From Methylococcaceae bacterium (GTDB lineage: Bacteria > Pseudomonadota > Gammaproteobacteria > Methylococcales > Methylomonadaceae), in NCBI GenBank assembly GCA_016715325.1, contig JADKAL010000008.1:112163-176162 (forward strand): 64,000 nucleotides of DNA. Direction: 5' to 3'. Made by a program: the position numbers and the translations under genes. The notes under the pieces were generated by a model that was not told the DNA's origin, did not search any database, and saw only the letters and a list, made by a program, of their open reading frames with translations. Shown here piece after piece: positions 28,490 through 36,883 of the stretch (position 1 is the stretch's first letter; the number at the start of each line of letters is the position of its first letter).

Positions 28490-29034
28490 ATAATAACGAT
28501 GTCGATATTAAGAATGCCAAGTTAGTTCGTAAATTAGTCATTGTTGTCGTATTGATGTTTGGATTCGGATTTGCGTTAGTACCGCTTTACGATGTTTTAT
28601 GCGATATAACCGGTCTAAACGGAAAGGTGGGTACAACAGGAGTCGAAGAAGTCGCTTATCCAATCGATAAGAATAGGGAAGTTACCGTAGAATTTATGAC
28701 TTCCTTGAATGAAAATACGTCGATGATATTTCGTTCAGAACTAACAAAGCTAAAAGTTCATCCAGGACAGTATTACAAGGTGAATTTTTATGCGGAAAAT
28801 ACGACTGAAAGCGACATGGTTGCGCAAGCAATCCCGAGTATATCGCCAGGACTAGCTGCAGAATTTTTTAAAAAGACCGAATGTTTTTGTTTTACCGAGC
28901 AAATATTTAAGCCTAGGGAAGGAAAGAGGATGCCGGTTCGCTTTGCGTTGGATCCTGAATTACCGGCAGACTACAAAACCATTACGCTAGCTTATACATT
29001 CTTTGATAAAACTAATAAACCGCATAAAAATTAG
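28486..29034 (+). CDS. ctaG: Cytochrome c oxidase assembly protein CtaG/Cox11
   Basis: Membrane-anchored copper chaperone delivering CuB to subunit I. The 182-residue protein has an N-terminal helix (LVIVVVLMFGFGFALVPLYDVLC) and a periplasmic immunoglobulin-like domain with the copper motif ECFCFTEQ and MPVRFALDPELP. It is coupled to the preceding small gene and followed 11 bases later by coxC. Confidence 0.95.
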   Translation: MNNNDVDIKNAKLVRKLVIVVVLMFGFGFALVPLYDVLCDITGLNGKVGTTGVEEVAYPIDKNREVTVEFMTSLNENTSMIFRSELTKLKVHPGQYYKVNFYAENTTESDMVAQAIPSISPGLAAEFFKKTECFCFTEQIFKPREGKRMPVRFALDPELPADYKTITLAYTFFDKTNKPHKN

Positions 29035-29045
29035 AGAGGAACTTT

Positions 29046-29927
29046 ATGTCAACAAGTGGAAACTATTACATTCCGCATAAAGCAACATGGCCTGTTATGG
29101 CTACGGCGGGTTTGGCAACGATGCTCGCCGGATTTGCAAATTACTTGAACGGCTCTTCAGCGGGTTCGATTATGATGCTGATCGGCTTAGCTATATTTAT
29201 CGTGATGGTGGCCGGTTGGTTTACTTTACAAGCGAATGAAAGTGAATCCGGTATGTACAATACCCAAGTCGGTATTTCATACCGTATGGGGATGATGTGG
29301 TTCATATTTTCGGAAATCATGTTTTTTGCCGTTTTCTTCGGTACCTTGTGGTACACCCGTAATTTGTCGGTGCCTTGGCTAGGCGGCGAAGGGACTGGCG
29401 CAGCAACGAAAGAGTTCCTTTGGCCTTCGTATGAAGCAACGTGGCCGACTAATGGACCGAAGCATCTGGTGGATGGTAAACCGGACGGCGGCGAGTTCGA
29501 AGCGATGGGTGCTTGGGGATTGCCGTTCATTAATACGTTATTGCTGCTATCGAGCGGTGTGACCTGTACATGGGCGCATCACGGCTTATTAGCAAAAAAT
29601 CGGGATCAATTGATTAAAGGTTTGATTGCTACGGTAGGTTTAGGGTTTTTGTTCGTTTTATGTCAAGCGACTGAGTATCATGAGGCTTATACCGAAATGG
29701 GATTAACCTTAGGTACAGGTATTTACGGTTCAACTTTCTTTATGTTGACCGGATTTCACGGATTTCACGTTTGCGTCGGTGCAATTATCTTGAGCGTTGT
29801 ATTATTCCGTAGCTGGAAAGGTCATTTCAAGCCGGAAAATCATTTTGCTTTTGAAGCAGCCGCTTGGTATTGGCACTTCGTGGATGTTGTTTGGTTAGGG
29901 TTATTTATATTCGTTTACTTGATGTAA
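29046..29927 (+). CDS. coxC: Cytochrome c oxidase subunit III
   Basis: Seven-helix structural subunit of the oxidase. The 293-residue protein has YYIPHKATWPVMA, WFIFSEIMFFAVFFGTLWY, the conserved glutamate helix FVLCQATEYHEAY, TGFHGFHVCVGAI and C-terminal WYWHFVDVVWLGLFIFVYLM. An AGAGAGGAAC ribosome-binding site precedes the ATG. A strong terminator follows, closing the structural part of the operon. Confidence 0.97.
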   Translation: MSTSGNYYIPHKATWPVMATAGLATMLAGFANYLNGSSAGSIMMLIGLAIFIVMVAGWFTLQANESESGMYNTQVGISYRMGMMWFIFSEIMFFAVFFGTLWYTRNLSVPWLGGEGTGAATKEFLWPSYEATWPTNGPKHLVDGKPDGGEFEAMGAWGLPFINTLLLLSSGVTCTWAHHGLLAKNRDQLIKGLIATVGLGFLFVLCQATEYHEAYTEMGLTLGTGIYGSTFFMLTGFHGFHVCVGAIILSVVLFRSWKGHFKPENHFAFEAAAWYWHFVDVVWLGLFIFVYLM

Positions 29928-29944
29928 CAGATAATAAAACTTCT

Positions 29945-29979
29945 AAAAAAGCGCTGCCGTTTGTCAGCGCTTTTTTTTT
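29945..29979. terminator. Rho-independent terminator after coxC
   Basis: Stem AAAAAAGCGCTG / CAGCGCTTTTTT with an 8-base loop followed by more T. It lies between convergent coxC and the DUF2909 gene and can serve both directions. Confidence 0.92.
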
Positions 29980-29989
29980 GCAAAGTATT

Positions 29990-30259
29990 TTATTCGGTTG
30001 GTAAGGATTTATTGCTTTGAGTTGAATTAATCTGAGCGTGTAATTTGCTGCCGATACCCTGAGGTCTAAAAACGCCGGTAGCGACTAAGATAAAAACGAT
30101 TACAAAAAGTAACAAGGATAAAGCGATACGAACCGTTAAAGCTTTCACGACCTCGGGAGAAGGGCCTTTATCCCCTTTGTGTTTGACCAAGTGGAATAAT
30201 GCCGAGCCCAAGCTGAATAAGATGACTAAAAAAACGGCGATAATAATAATTTTTATCAT
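29990..30259 (-). CDS. DUF2909 twin-transmembrane protein
   Basis: 89-residue protein with two helices (IIIIAVFLVILFSLGSALFHL and IALSLLLFVIVFILVATGVF) separated by a charged loop KHKGDKG...VKALTVR. This matches the DUF2909 family, regularly found between subunit III and SURF1 in cox loci and presumed to help oxidase assembly; the exact role is unknown. It lies on the opposite strand to the rest of the cluster, divergent from the SURF1 gene. Confidence 0.85.
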   Translation of the reverse strand: MIKIIIIAVFLVILFSLGSALFHLVKHKGDKGPSPEVVKALTVRIALSLLLFVIVFILVATGVFRPQGIGSKLHAQINSTQSNKSLPTE

Positions 30260-30367
30260 TGTAAAATAGGTGTTGTTGAAAGCTAACGAAATTCTATTCT
30301 CAGATATTCACTCAGGTTTTCCAATAGTGACCGATAAAAAATCTTTTTATGCGATTCGTTGCTTGAA

Positions 30368-31069
30368 ATGAAATTTCAATTAATACCATCGATCGCTTAT
30401 TTATGCATTTTACCCGTATTAATTGCCTTAGGGATATGGCAACTTAACCGGGCAGAAGAAAAGAAGGCGGTTCTGATCTTACAAGAGAGAAGTCAGCATA
30501 CAGAAAGGTTGATATTAACGGATAACTTGTCCGGCAATGTAGACGCGATTTTATATAAAAATGTTAGATCGACAGGACATTACGACATAGAACATCAATA
30601 TCTTTTGGATAACCAAGTTCATGAACGTAGGGTCGGCTATTTTGTTTTAACACCCTTTGTACTAAAGAATGAAAAAAAAGCCGTCCTGGTGAATCGTGGT
30701 TGGGTGGGTTTAGGTAAAACAAGGAGTGATAAGCCGGACATCGACATATCTAGCGAAGAAAGAAGTATAAACGGGCGCATTAACCGTTTTCCAAGTGTCG
30801 GGCTTAAGTTAAAAGGTGCTGAAATACCGACTAAAACTTGGCCGTCGATAGTTCAGATTGTTGATAATGAGGTAATATCTCAACAATTAGGCTACAAATT
30901 GATGCCTTTTCAAATAGAATTAGATAGAACGGAAGCCGACGGTTATATCAGAGAGTGGCGTACTGACTCGCCCATGCCGCCGGAGAAGCATGTCGCCTAT
31001 GCGGTACAATGGTTCTTGTTAGCAATTACGCTTACTATACTGTTTGTTAAGTACGGGCGACAAAAATAA
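30368..31069 (+). CDS. SURF1 family cytochrome oxidase biogenesis protein
   Basis: Helps insert haem a into subunit I. The 233-residue protein has two terminal helices (SIAYLCILPVLIALGIWQL and YAVQWFLLAITLTILFVKYG) around a periplasmic domain with the hallmarks GIWQLNRAEEK, HQYLLDNQVHERRVGYFVLTP and VLVNRGWV. The ATG at 30368 is used; a TTG three codons earlier is also possible. The next gene starts two bases after the stop. Confidence 0.92.
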   Translation: MKFQLIPSIAYLCILPVLIALGIWQLNRAEEKKAVLILQERSQHTERLILTDNLSGNVDAILYKNVRSTGHYDIEHQYLLDNQVHERRVGYFVLTPFVLKNEKKAVLVNRGWVGLGKTRSDKPDIDISSEERSINGRINRFPSVGLKLKGAEIPTKTWPSIVQIVDNEVISQQLGYKLMPFQIELDRTEADGYIREWRTDSPMPPEKHVAYAVQWFLLAITLTILFVKYGRQK

Positions 31070-31070
31070 T

Positions 31071-31667
31071 ATGATAAATCGCGATAAAAGAAATCGGTTA
31101 TTGGTGCTATTGATATTCGGGATGACGATCATTCCTTTTGCAGTTGCTTGGCTATTGGGTGGAAAAGCCTCTTTTATCAAAGGACAAGTCAATAATGGTC
31201 AACTTATTACGCCAATAGTAACGACTAAACGGGATGATTTTATCGGGATTGATGACTTTTCGACGCAAAATATCGGGGAGTTGAAAGGACGATGGGTCAT
31301 GTTAAATGTTGTACCCGAAAACGAATGCGGTGAGGCTTGTTTAAAGTCTGTGCATAAAACCAAACAATTGTTGCTGATGATGAATAAGGATTTAATTCGT
31401 ATTCGCCGTGTGGTTGCCGTGTTGCAAGATAGTAAACCGGAAACTGTGAGCCAATGGTTTTCGGACGATAAAGTCTTATTGAAAATAAGGCCGAGTCTCG
31501 AGCTTAGTCAAAAACTTAGTCAAATCAAAGCCGGACGAATTCCTGACGGCATGTTGTTTTTAATGGATCCGCTCGGTAATTTAATGATGCAGTACGACCC
31601 TGGCTTTGATCCCTATAAAGTAAAAAGTGATCTCATGCACTTATTGCGAATTTCACAAATCGGTTAA
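31071..31667 (+). CDS. SCO1/SenC-like thioredoxin-fold cytochrome oxidase assembly protein
   Basis: 198-residue protein with an N-terminal helix (LLVLLIFGMTIIPFAVAWLLG) and a periplasmic thioredoxin-like domain. CGEAC after WVMLNVVPENE sits where SCO proteins bind copper or reduce CuA cysteines (CxxxC), followed by KQLLLMMNKDLIRIRRVVAVL and a LFLMDPLGNLMMQYDPG strand. The distal SCO histidine is not obvious, so a thiol-reductase role is as likely as copper delivery. The ATG at 31071 follows the SURF1 stop directly. Confidence 0.8.
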   Translation: MINRDKRNRLLVLLIFGMTIIPFAVAWLLGGKASFIKGQVNNGQLITPIVTTKRDDFIGIDDFSTQNIGELKGRWVMLNVVPENECGEACLKSVHKTKQLLLMMNKDLIRIRRVVAVLQDSKPETVSQWFSDDKVLLKIRPSLELSQKLSQIKAGRIPDGMLFLMDPLGNLMMQYDPGFDPYKVKSDLMHLLRISQIG

Positions 31668-31676
31668 AACAAGAAT

Positions 31677-32276
31677 ATGTATAGAAAACTCGTTCTTTTC
31701 AATGGTTTTATTGCACTGGTCGTATTTACAACCGGATCCGTAGCGCGCCTATTTAATGTTGAACTGCTTTTTAATGTCATCGCGGCGAAAGAAGTCCATT
31801 TTTTCAGTGCGTATGTTATTGCCGCCCTTACATTCATCGTTTTTATAGTCTCATGGTGGCAACGGCATTGTAAAGTCGCAGCCGTGCTTGCCGCTTTCAG
31901 CTTAATGTTATTAGTGGCTTTGCAAGCGGCTTTGGGTATCGGGTTGATAAAGTTTGCCGATCAAGCAATATTAATCACAGCACATACTTTGGTTGGAATG
32001 TGCGTTCTCTGGTTATATTTTTGGTTGTATTTACGAACAAACCCAGCAATAGCTCGAAATAACCAAAAGGCGGCGCCGGTCATACTCACCCGATGTCTGA
32101 TGGTGTTACTGTTATTGCAGATTGTGTTAGGCAGTTGGGTTACCCTTCATCAGGCTGCGATGGCGTGTACCGGCTTTCCGCAATGTAATGGACAATGGTG
32201 GCCGGATGCCGATTATCGCAGCCTGATCGATATTTTATGGCGGGACTTGGGGAAGTCACTTACCCTGTGCAAGTAG
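31677..32276 (+). CDS. ctaA: Heme A synthase CtaA/COX15, N-terminal part, frameshifted
   Basis: Membrane enzyme oxidising haem O to haem A. The frame encodes five helices, EVHFFSAY (haem-ligand His), TAHTLVGM, and the second extracytoplasmic loop CTGFPQCNGQWWPDADY, a COX15 hallmark. It then shifts out of frame and stops at 32276. The continuation EVTYPVQVAFNWLHRVGALL is in the next frame, so one G is missing in GGG (32242-32244) or GGGG (32249-32252). The first half is also short: the usual loop with GCPDWPGC between VARL and the first His helix is absent. The remainder is inside the following feature. Confidence 0.85.
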   Translation: MYRKLVLFNGFIALVVFTTGSVARLFNVELLFNVIAAKEVHFFSAYVIAALTFIVFIVSWWQRHCKVAAVLAAFSLMLLVALQAALGIGLIKFADQAILITAHTLVGMCVLWLYFWLYLRTNPAIARNNQKAAPVILTRCLMVLLLLQIVLGSWVTLHQAAMACTGFPQCNGQWWPDADYRSLIDILWRDLGKSLTLCK

Positions 32277-33595
32277 CCTTTAACTGGTTGCATCGAGTGG
32301 GAGCTTTACTTTGCTTCATATTACTCAACGGATTGATGCTGGTATCAACCGCCGATAAGCAACCGAAGATTATACGAAAGTCAGGGTTATGGCTGAGCTT
32401 TCTGTTATTTATACAAGTCGCGTTGGGTGTGATCGGTTACAAATTTTCCATGCCGATTGGCGTAGTGATCGGACACACGGTATTTGCGGCATTGCTTATG
32501 TTGCCGTTAATTGCGATTAGTTTTTACGGGCGTTATGGTTTTGCTGATGAGATTGCAATCCCTGTTAAAACGCCCGTACTAGATGAGCGGAAAACGACTG
32601 TTCTCGAGCCCAAATCGCTCGAAACAGCGGTCGTTAAACAAGAATACGAAGAGCCGTATGTTGAACCTGCGCCCGAGTCGATTTATCTTCGGTTAAAAAC
32701 TCAACTTGCGCGGACCCGTACCGGCCTTGGCGGTCTTCTCGATAATTTGCACATCGGGCAAAAAGCCATCAATGAAGATCTTCTCGAAGAAATTGAAGCA
32801 AGTTTATTGATGGCGGATGTCGGCATCGATGTAACATCAAAAATTATCAATCGACTCACGCAGAATCTCGAACGTCAACAATTGAAAGATGGCGCTGCAT
32901 TAACGTCGGCATTAAAACACGAACTACTGTCCATTCTTGAACCCTGCAGTCAACCGCTCAGAATTCCCGAGCAAGATAGGCCGTTTGTCATTCTGGTCGT
33001 AGGAGTCAACGGCGTTGGAAAGACGACAACGATCGGTAAACTGGCCAAGCGCTTGAAAGCGCAAGGAAATAGTGTAATGCTTGCGGCTGGAGACACCTTC
33101 AGAGCGGCGGCGGTAGAGCAGTTGCAAACATGGGGCGAACGCAACGATATTCATGTTGTGGCTCAACATACCGGTGCGGATTCGGCATCGGTTATATACG
33201 ACGGCATACAGTCGGCACAATCCAAAGGCGTCGATGTGCTTATTGCCGATACCGCAGGGCGGCTTCATACCAAGTCGAACTTGATGGAAGAATTGAAAAA
33301 AGTAAAACGCATTATGGCTAAGTTGGATGAGTCCGCACCCCATGAAGTCTTGCTGGTATTAGACGCCGGAACCGGACAAAACGCTTTGTCGCAAGCTAAA
33401 TTATTCAATGAAACGGTCGGTTTGACCGGATTGGTATTAACCAAGCTCGATGGTACGGCAAAAGGCGGCGTTATCTTTGCGCTGGCCAAACAAACAGGAA
33501 TCCCGATACGTTTTATCGGTGTCGGCGAAAGCATCGACGACTTACAGGACTTCAATGCCGAAAACTTTGTTGAAGCCTTATTTGTGAAAGACTGA
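32195..33595 (+). CDS. ftsY: Heme A synthase C-terminal half read through into SRP receptor FtsY
   Basis: FtsY is the GTPase receptor for the signal recognition particle. The NG domain is complete: LKTQLARTRTGLGG, GVNGVGKTTTIGKLA (G1), DTFRAAAVEQL, DTAGRLHTK and TKLDGTAKGG. Upstream, without any stop, the same frame carries the last three helices of CtaA (VAFNWLHRVGALLCF; LLFIQVALGVIGYKF; IGHTVFAALLMLPLIAISF), then the acidic A-domain-like linker. The last in-frame ATG before the NG domain is 32498, inside the final CtaA helix, with no ribosome-binding site. FtsY is therefore either fused to CtaA or starts within it. ftsE follows after 8 bases. Confidence 0.88.
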   Translation: MVAGCRLSQPDRYFMAGLGEVTYPVQVAFNWLHRVGALLCFILLNGLMLVSTADKQPKIIRKSGLWLSFLLFIQVALGVIGYKFSMPIGVVIGHTVFAALLMLPLIAISFYGRYGFADEIAIPVKTPVLDERKTTVLEPKSLETAVVKQEYEEPYVEPAPESIYLRLKTQLARTRTGLGGLLDNLHIGQKAINEDLLEEIEASLLMADVGIDVTSKIINRLTQNLERQQLKDGAALTSALKHELLSILEPCSQPLRIPEQDRPFVILVVGVNGVGKTTTIGKLAKRLKAQGNSVMLAAGDTFRAAAVEQLQTWGERNDIHVVAQHTGADSASVIYDGIQSAQSKGVDVLIADTAGRLHTKSNLMEELKKVKRIMAKLDESAPHEVLLVLDAGTGQNALSQAKLFNETVGLTGLVLTKLDGTAKGGVIFALAKQTGIPIRFIGVGESIDDLQDFNAENFVEALFVKD

Positions 33596-33603
33596 TAACC
33601 GCT

Positions 33604-34260
33604 ATGTTAAAGTTTGAAAATGTATTCAAACGTTATGCCGAAACCGGCGATGTCTTAAAAAATATCAGCTTTCATCTTAAGCGGGGCGAAATTACTTTTC
33701 TTACCGGACATTCAGGCGCCGGGAAAAGTACGCTTTTGAAATTGATCGGTTTAATGGAAAGAGCTTCGCGCGGGCAAATTATCCTCGACGGACAAAGTTT
33801 TAATGCGCTGAATGAGCGGCATGTGCCTTATATCAGGCGAAAAATGGGCTTTATTTATCAAGACTATAAGTTGTTGCAAGATAGAACGGTCTTCGATAAT
33901 GTCGCTTTGCCGCTTGTTATAGCCGGTTACGGGCATCATGAAGTAGCACGACGAGTTCGAGCGTCGTTAGACAAGGTCGGCTTATTAGGGAAAGAAAAAA
34001 AATTTCCGCTTGCGCTGTCGGGCGGCGAACAGCAGCGTGTCGGTATCGCTCGTGCCGTTGTCAATAAGCCGCCGCTAATCATCGCCGATGAACCCACAGG
34101 TAACTTAGACCCTGAGTTATCGGCTGAAATTATGTTGTTATTCGAGCAATTTCAACATGTTGGCGTTACAATATTAATTGCTTCTCACGATATATCGCTC
34201 ATAGAACAGATGAATCATCGGGTTTTAAGGTTAGATCACGGTCAATTGGTAGCCGGTTAA
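33604..34260 (+). CDS. ftsE: Cell division ATP-binding protein FtsE
   Basis: ATPase of the FtsEX complex, which activates murein hydrolases at the septum. The 218-residue ABC protein has Walker [11 protein letters not shown]-loop FIYQDYKLL, signature [14 protein letters not shown], Walker [15 protein letters not shown] and the switch His in LIASHD. The order ftsY-ftsE-ftsX-rpoH is classical for gammaproteobacteria. Confidence 0.97.
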   Translation: MLKFENVFKRYAETGDVLKNISFHLKRGEITFLTGHSGAGKSTLLKLIGLMERASRGQIILDGQSFNALNERHVPYIRRKMGFIYQDYKLLQDRTVFDNVALPLVIAGYGHHEVARRVRASLDKVGLLGKEKKFPLALSGGEQQRVGIARAVVNKPPLIIADEPTGNLDPELSAEIMLLFEQFQHVGVTILIASHDISLIEQMNHRVLRLDHGQLVAG

Positions 34261-34263
34261 ATA

Positions 34264-35274
34264 ATGAAACAGGTTGATAAATATAAACCCAAAAAAAAGC
34301 CGCAACAAAAACCCGATATTCGCCAGAACACCCGTGCTGGCGGTAGTTTTTTCGATCGCTTGAAAGCCTATCGGGATCAGCACGCACAAAATCTATTTTC
34401 AAGTCTCGGGCGTTTGGTTTCGATGCCTTTTACATCGATTATGACTATCGGTGTATTGGCGCTGGCTATTGCGCTAGCAAGCGGTTTTTATCTGGTCGTA
34501 GTTAATTTGCAACAGCTTACTTCCGGTTTAGAAGCCAGTAATCAGATCTCGCTGTTTATGAGAGATGAAATTTCTGAAGCGCATGCTAAGAAATATGCGG
34601 AGAGTATCCGTAAAAATCCCAATGTTCAACAGGTTACTGTCATAACGAAGCAGCAAGCAATGGATGAATTTAAGCATTTTAGCGGATTTGGTGAAGCGAT
34701 TGAGGTGCTGGAGAAAAATCCATTGCCGGTTGTAATCGAGGTTTTGCCGAAAGATTCGCTGGTAGATAAAGACGTGCTAACCCAATTACTTGAAGAGTTT
34801 AAAAAGGCAACGGAGGTCGATTTCGCTCAGATGGATTTGGTTTGGGTGGAGCGGTTGCAATCGATTGTTTATACAGCGAAATTAGTCGCTATTTTGCTCG
34901 CGATATTGCTGGGTTTTGCGGTTTTTTTTATTGCAGGAAATACGATTCGTTTAGAGATACATGATCGTCGTCATGAAATCATTATTTCAAAATTAGTCGG
35001 CGCTACCAACAGTTTCATTCAAAGGTCTTTTATGTATACCGGTTTCTGGATCGGTTTTCTGTCAGGCGTGTTTGCTTGGTTTATTGTGACGTTTATATTA
35101 CTTATCGTAAGACCTTCTGTCGAAAACCTATCCGGCCTTTATGAAGGTTCGTTCCATCTGCTTTTTTTCAGCTATTCGGAAACCTTGGTTTTGTTGTTTG
35201 CATCGACTGGTTTGGCAGTCGTAGGATCTTGGTTGGTTCTTCATTTTCAAATCAAACAACTTCAGCCGGAGTAG
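34264..35274 (+). CDS. ftsX: Cell division membrane protein FtsX
   Basis: Membrane partner of FtsE. The 336-residue protein has a long basic cytoplasmic N-terminus, four helices (ITIGVLALAIALASGFYLVVV-like first helix, then three at the C-terminus) and a periplasmic loop (NQISLFMRDEI ... QLLEEFKKATEVD) that recruits the hydrolase activator. The FtsX/MacB-type motif RLEIHDRRHEIIISKLVGAT is present. It starts three bases after ftsE. Confidence 0.95.
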   Translation: MKQVDKYKPKKKPQQKPDIRQNTRAGGSFFDRLKAYRDQHAQNLFSSLGRLVSMPFTSIMTIGVLALAIALASGFYLVVVNLQQLTSGLEASNQISLFMRDEISEAHAKKYAESIRKNPNVQQVTVITKQQAMDEFKHFSGFGEAIEVLEKNPLPVVIEVLPKDSLVDKDVLTQLLEEFKKATEVDFAQMDLVWVERLQSIVYTAKLVAILLAILLGFAVFFIAGNTIRLEIHDRRHEIIISKLVGATNSFIQRSFMYTGFWIGFLSGVFAWFIVTFILLIVRPSVENLSGLYEGSFHLLFFSYSETLVLLFASTGLAVVGSWLVLHFQIKQLQPE

Positions 35275-35296
35275 CGACATTGAACTTTTATAATTA

Positions 35297-35323
35297 TTAG
35301 CACTCTTATTGGTTGAGTGCTAG
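35297..35323. promoter_or_regulatory. CIRCE operator (HrcA-binding inverted repeat) upstream of rpoH
   Basis: TTAGCACTC, nine bases, GAGTGCTAG: this matches the CIRCE consensus TTAGCACTC-N9-GAGTGCTAA at all but the last base, with the exact spacer length. It ends 35 bases before the rpoH ATG. CIRCE is the operator of the heat-shock repressor HrcA, so rpoH is probably under HrcA control here. Confidence 0.88.
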
Positions 35324-35358
35324 AATTATAACAAGTTATATTTTTATAGGGGTTGCTA

Positions 35359-36216
35359 ATGAGTGATTCGATTACCTTACCGGTAAATTTATCTATCGGC
35401 ACATTTGATGCGTATTTGAATGTCGTCAGACAAATGCCGAAGCTAAGTTCCGAGCAAGAACGAGAACTTGCTATTCGGTTTAGGGAAACCGGAGATTTGG
35501 AAGCGGCGCGCGAGCTGGTTATGGCAAACCTCCGTTTTGTTGTCCATGTGGCCCGAGGCTACAGTGGTTACGGCCTATCGATGCCCGATATTATCCAAGA
35601 AGGTAACGTCGGTTTGATGAAAGCGGTAAAACGGTTCGATCCAGAATTAGGTGTTCGTTTAGTTTCGTTTGCAGTTCACTGGATCAAAGCTGAAATTCAC
35701 GAGTTTGTAATCAAAAACTGGGGCATAGTAAAAGTTGCGACAACAAAAGCGCAGCGTAAGTTATTCTTTAATCTACGTAAATCCAGACAGGATCTAGGCT
35801 GGCTTTCAAATGATGAAGCGACGGCAATAGCGAGTGATCTTAATGTAGAAGTCAGCACGGTTTTCGAAATGGAAAAACGGCTTGGAAACAGAGATACGTC
35901 ATTCGACTTGCCTGTTGACGAGGCGTCGGAAGATAATCACGTTGAGCCTGCAAGCTATTTATATCAAGTAAACGACGACCCCGCTGTCATACTTGAAAAT
36001 GTAGAATGGCAAAGACATGAGCAAAGTTTATTAAACAAGGCGCTGGATGCTTTGGACGAGCGAAGCCTGGATATTGTTTCGAGCCGCTGGTTAGCTGAAG
36101 AAAAAGCGACGTTACATGAATTAGCCGAGCGTCATCAGGTTTCGGCAGAAAGGATCAGGCAATTAGAACAAAATGCGATTAAAAAACTAAGAGCAGCTGT
36201 TGTATTTGAAGCTTAG
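35359..36216 (+). CDS. rpoH: RNA polymerase heat-shock sigma factor (sigma-32)
   Basis: Directs RNA polymerase to heat-shock promoters. The 285-residue protein has region 1.2 (LSSEQERELAIRFRETGD), region 2 (NLRFVVHVARGYSGYGLSMPDIIQEGNVGLMKAVKRFDP), the RpoH box QRKLFFNLRKSR and region 4 helix-turn-helix (TLHELAERHQVSAERIRQLEQNAIKKL). The ATG at 35359 follows AGGGG and is preferred to a TTG six bases upstream. It has its own promoter region with a CIRCE element and is closed by a terminator. Confidence 0.96.
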   Translation: MSDSITLPVNLSIGTFDAYLNVVRQMPKLSSEQERELAIRFRETGDLEAARELVMANLRFVVHVARGYSGYGLSMPDIIQEGNVGLMKAVKRFDPELGVRLVSFAVHWIKAEIHEFVIKNWGIVKVATTKAQRKLFFNLRKSRQDLGWLSNDEATAIASDLNVEVSTVFEMEKRLGNRDTSFDLPVDEASEDNHVEPASYLYQVNDDPAVILENVEWQRHEQSLLNKALDALDERSLDIVSSRWLAEEKATLHELAERHQVSAERIRQLEQNAIKKLRAAVVFEA

Positions 36217-36237
36217 CTTTTTCGTTCCTCGATATTT

Positions 36238-36273
36238 AAAAAGGCTTAGAGCAACTGCCCTAAGCCTTTTTTT
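36238..36273. terminator. Rho-independent terminator after rpoH
   Basis: Stem AAAGGCTTAG / CTAAGCCTTT with a 10-base loop, flanked by A- and T-runs, between convergent rpoH and the TIGR02647 gene. Confidence 0.9.
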
Positions 36274-36322
36274 AATTCATTGTGGGAGGAATTACGAGTT
36301 AAATTGAGATTGGCAAATACAA

Positions 36323-36559
36323 TTAAACTGGATTCAATAACCCAAAAATAGTATGTGCTTGTTCGACCGCTTCATGACCGATAGTTGTTAGATATCCGCC
36401 GTCTTCTAGTGTAATCAAGCCTTTTTGGAAAAGTCTGCGCGTGGCTTCGATTTTGGCCGTAGGTGCATTTTTATGAACCTTGATTCCTTCTTGTGTGGTG
36501 GTTAGCTTAAAAAGAACAAGTACGTTCAGTTCATCTAAATTTTCTGGGGTAAATTGCAT
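36323..36559 (-). CDS. TIGR02647 family small protein
   Basis: 78-residue protein of a conserved gammaproteobacterial family. Recognisable features are the start FTPENLDELNVLVLFKL, TTQEGIKVHKNA, RLFQKGLITLEDGGYLT and EAVEQAH. The fold is probably a winged-helix-like DNA-binding domain, but the function has not been established as far as I know. It is monocistronic and converges on rpoH. Confidence 0.85.
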   Translation of the reverse strand: MQFTPENLDELNVLVLFKLTTTQEGIKVHKNAPTAKIEATRRLFQKGLITLEDGGYLTTIGHEAVEQAHTIFGLLNPV

Positions 36560-36883
36560 GCAAAATTCTCAAGCCGATTATCGAATCCTATTATAAACAC
36601 CGTGGTGTATTTAAGCGATAACGATTTTGAGATTGTTACGATGGACTCCGTAGCGTCAGTTTAACCTGATAAGACTACATTAAACCGGACACAACTATAA
36701 ATAGATTTAATTCATTAGTTAAAGCTGGAGTTTAAATTCAAGGCGAATGTTTGTAATTCTTAACAGTGCTTTGTCTGGTCGTCAATTTCACACAAATTTA
36801 CGGTTTGACATTAGCAGTGGGGGGCGTTTTACACACGGTTTTAAGAATCTATGATATTTCCAGTTTAGTTATATTGGTTAAAA
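36560..36883. other. Intergenic region without recognised features
   Basis: 324 AT-rich bases between the starts or ends of the TIGR02647 gene and cysG. It should contain the TIGR02647 promoter. Short open frames occur but none has a credible start signal or composition. Confidence 0.5.
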
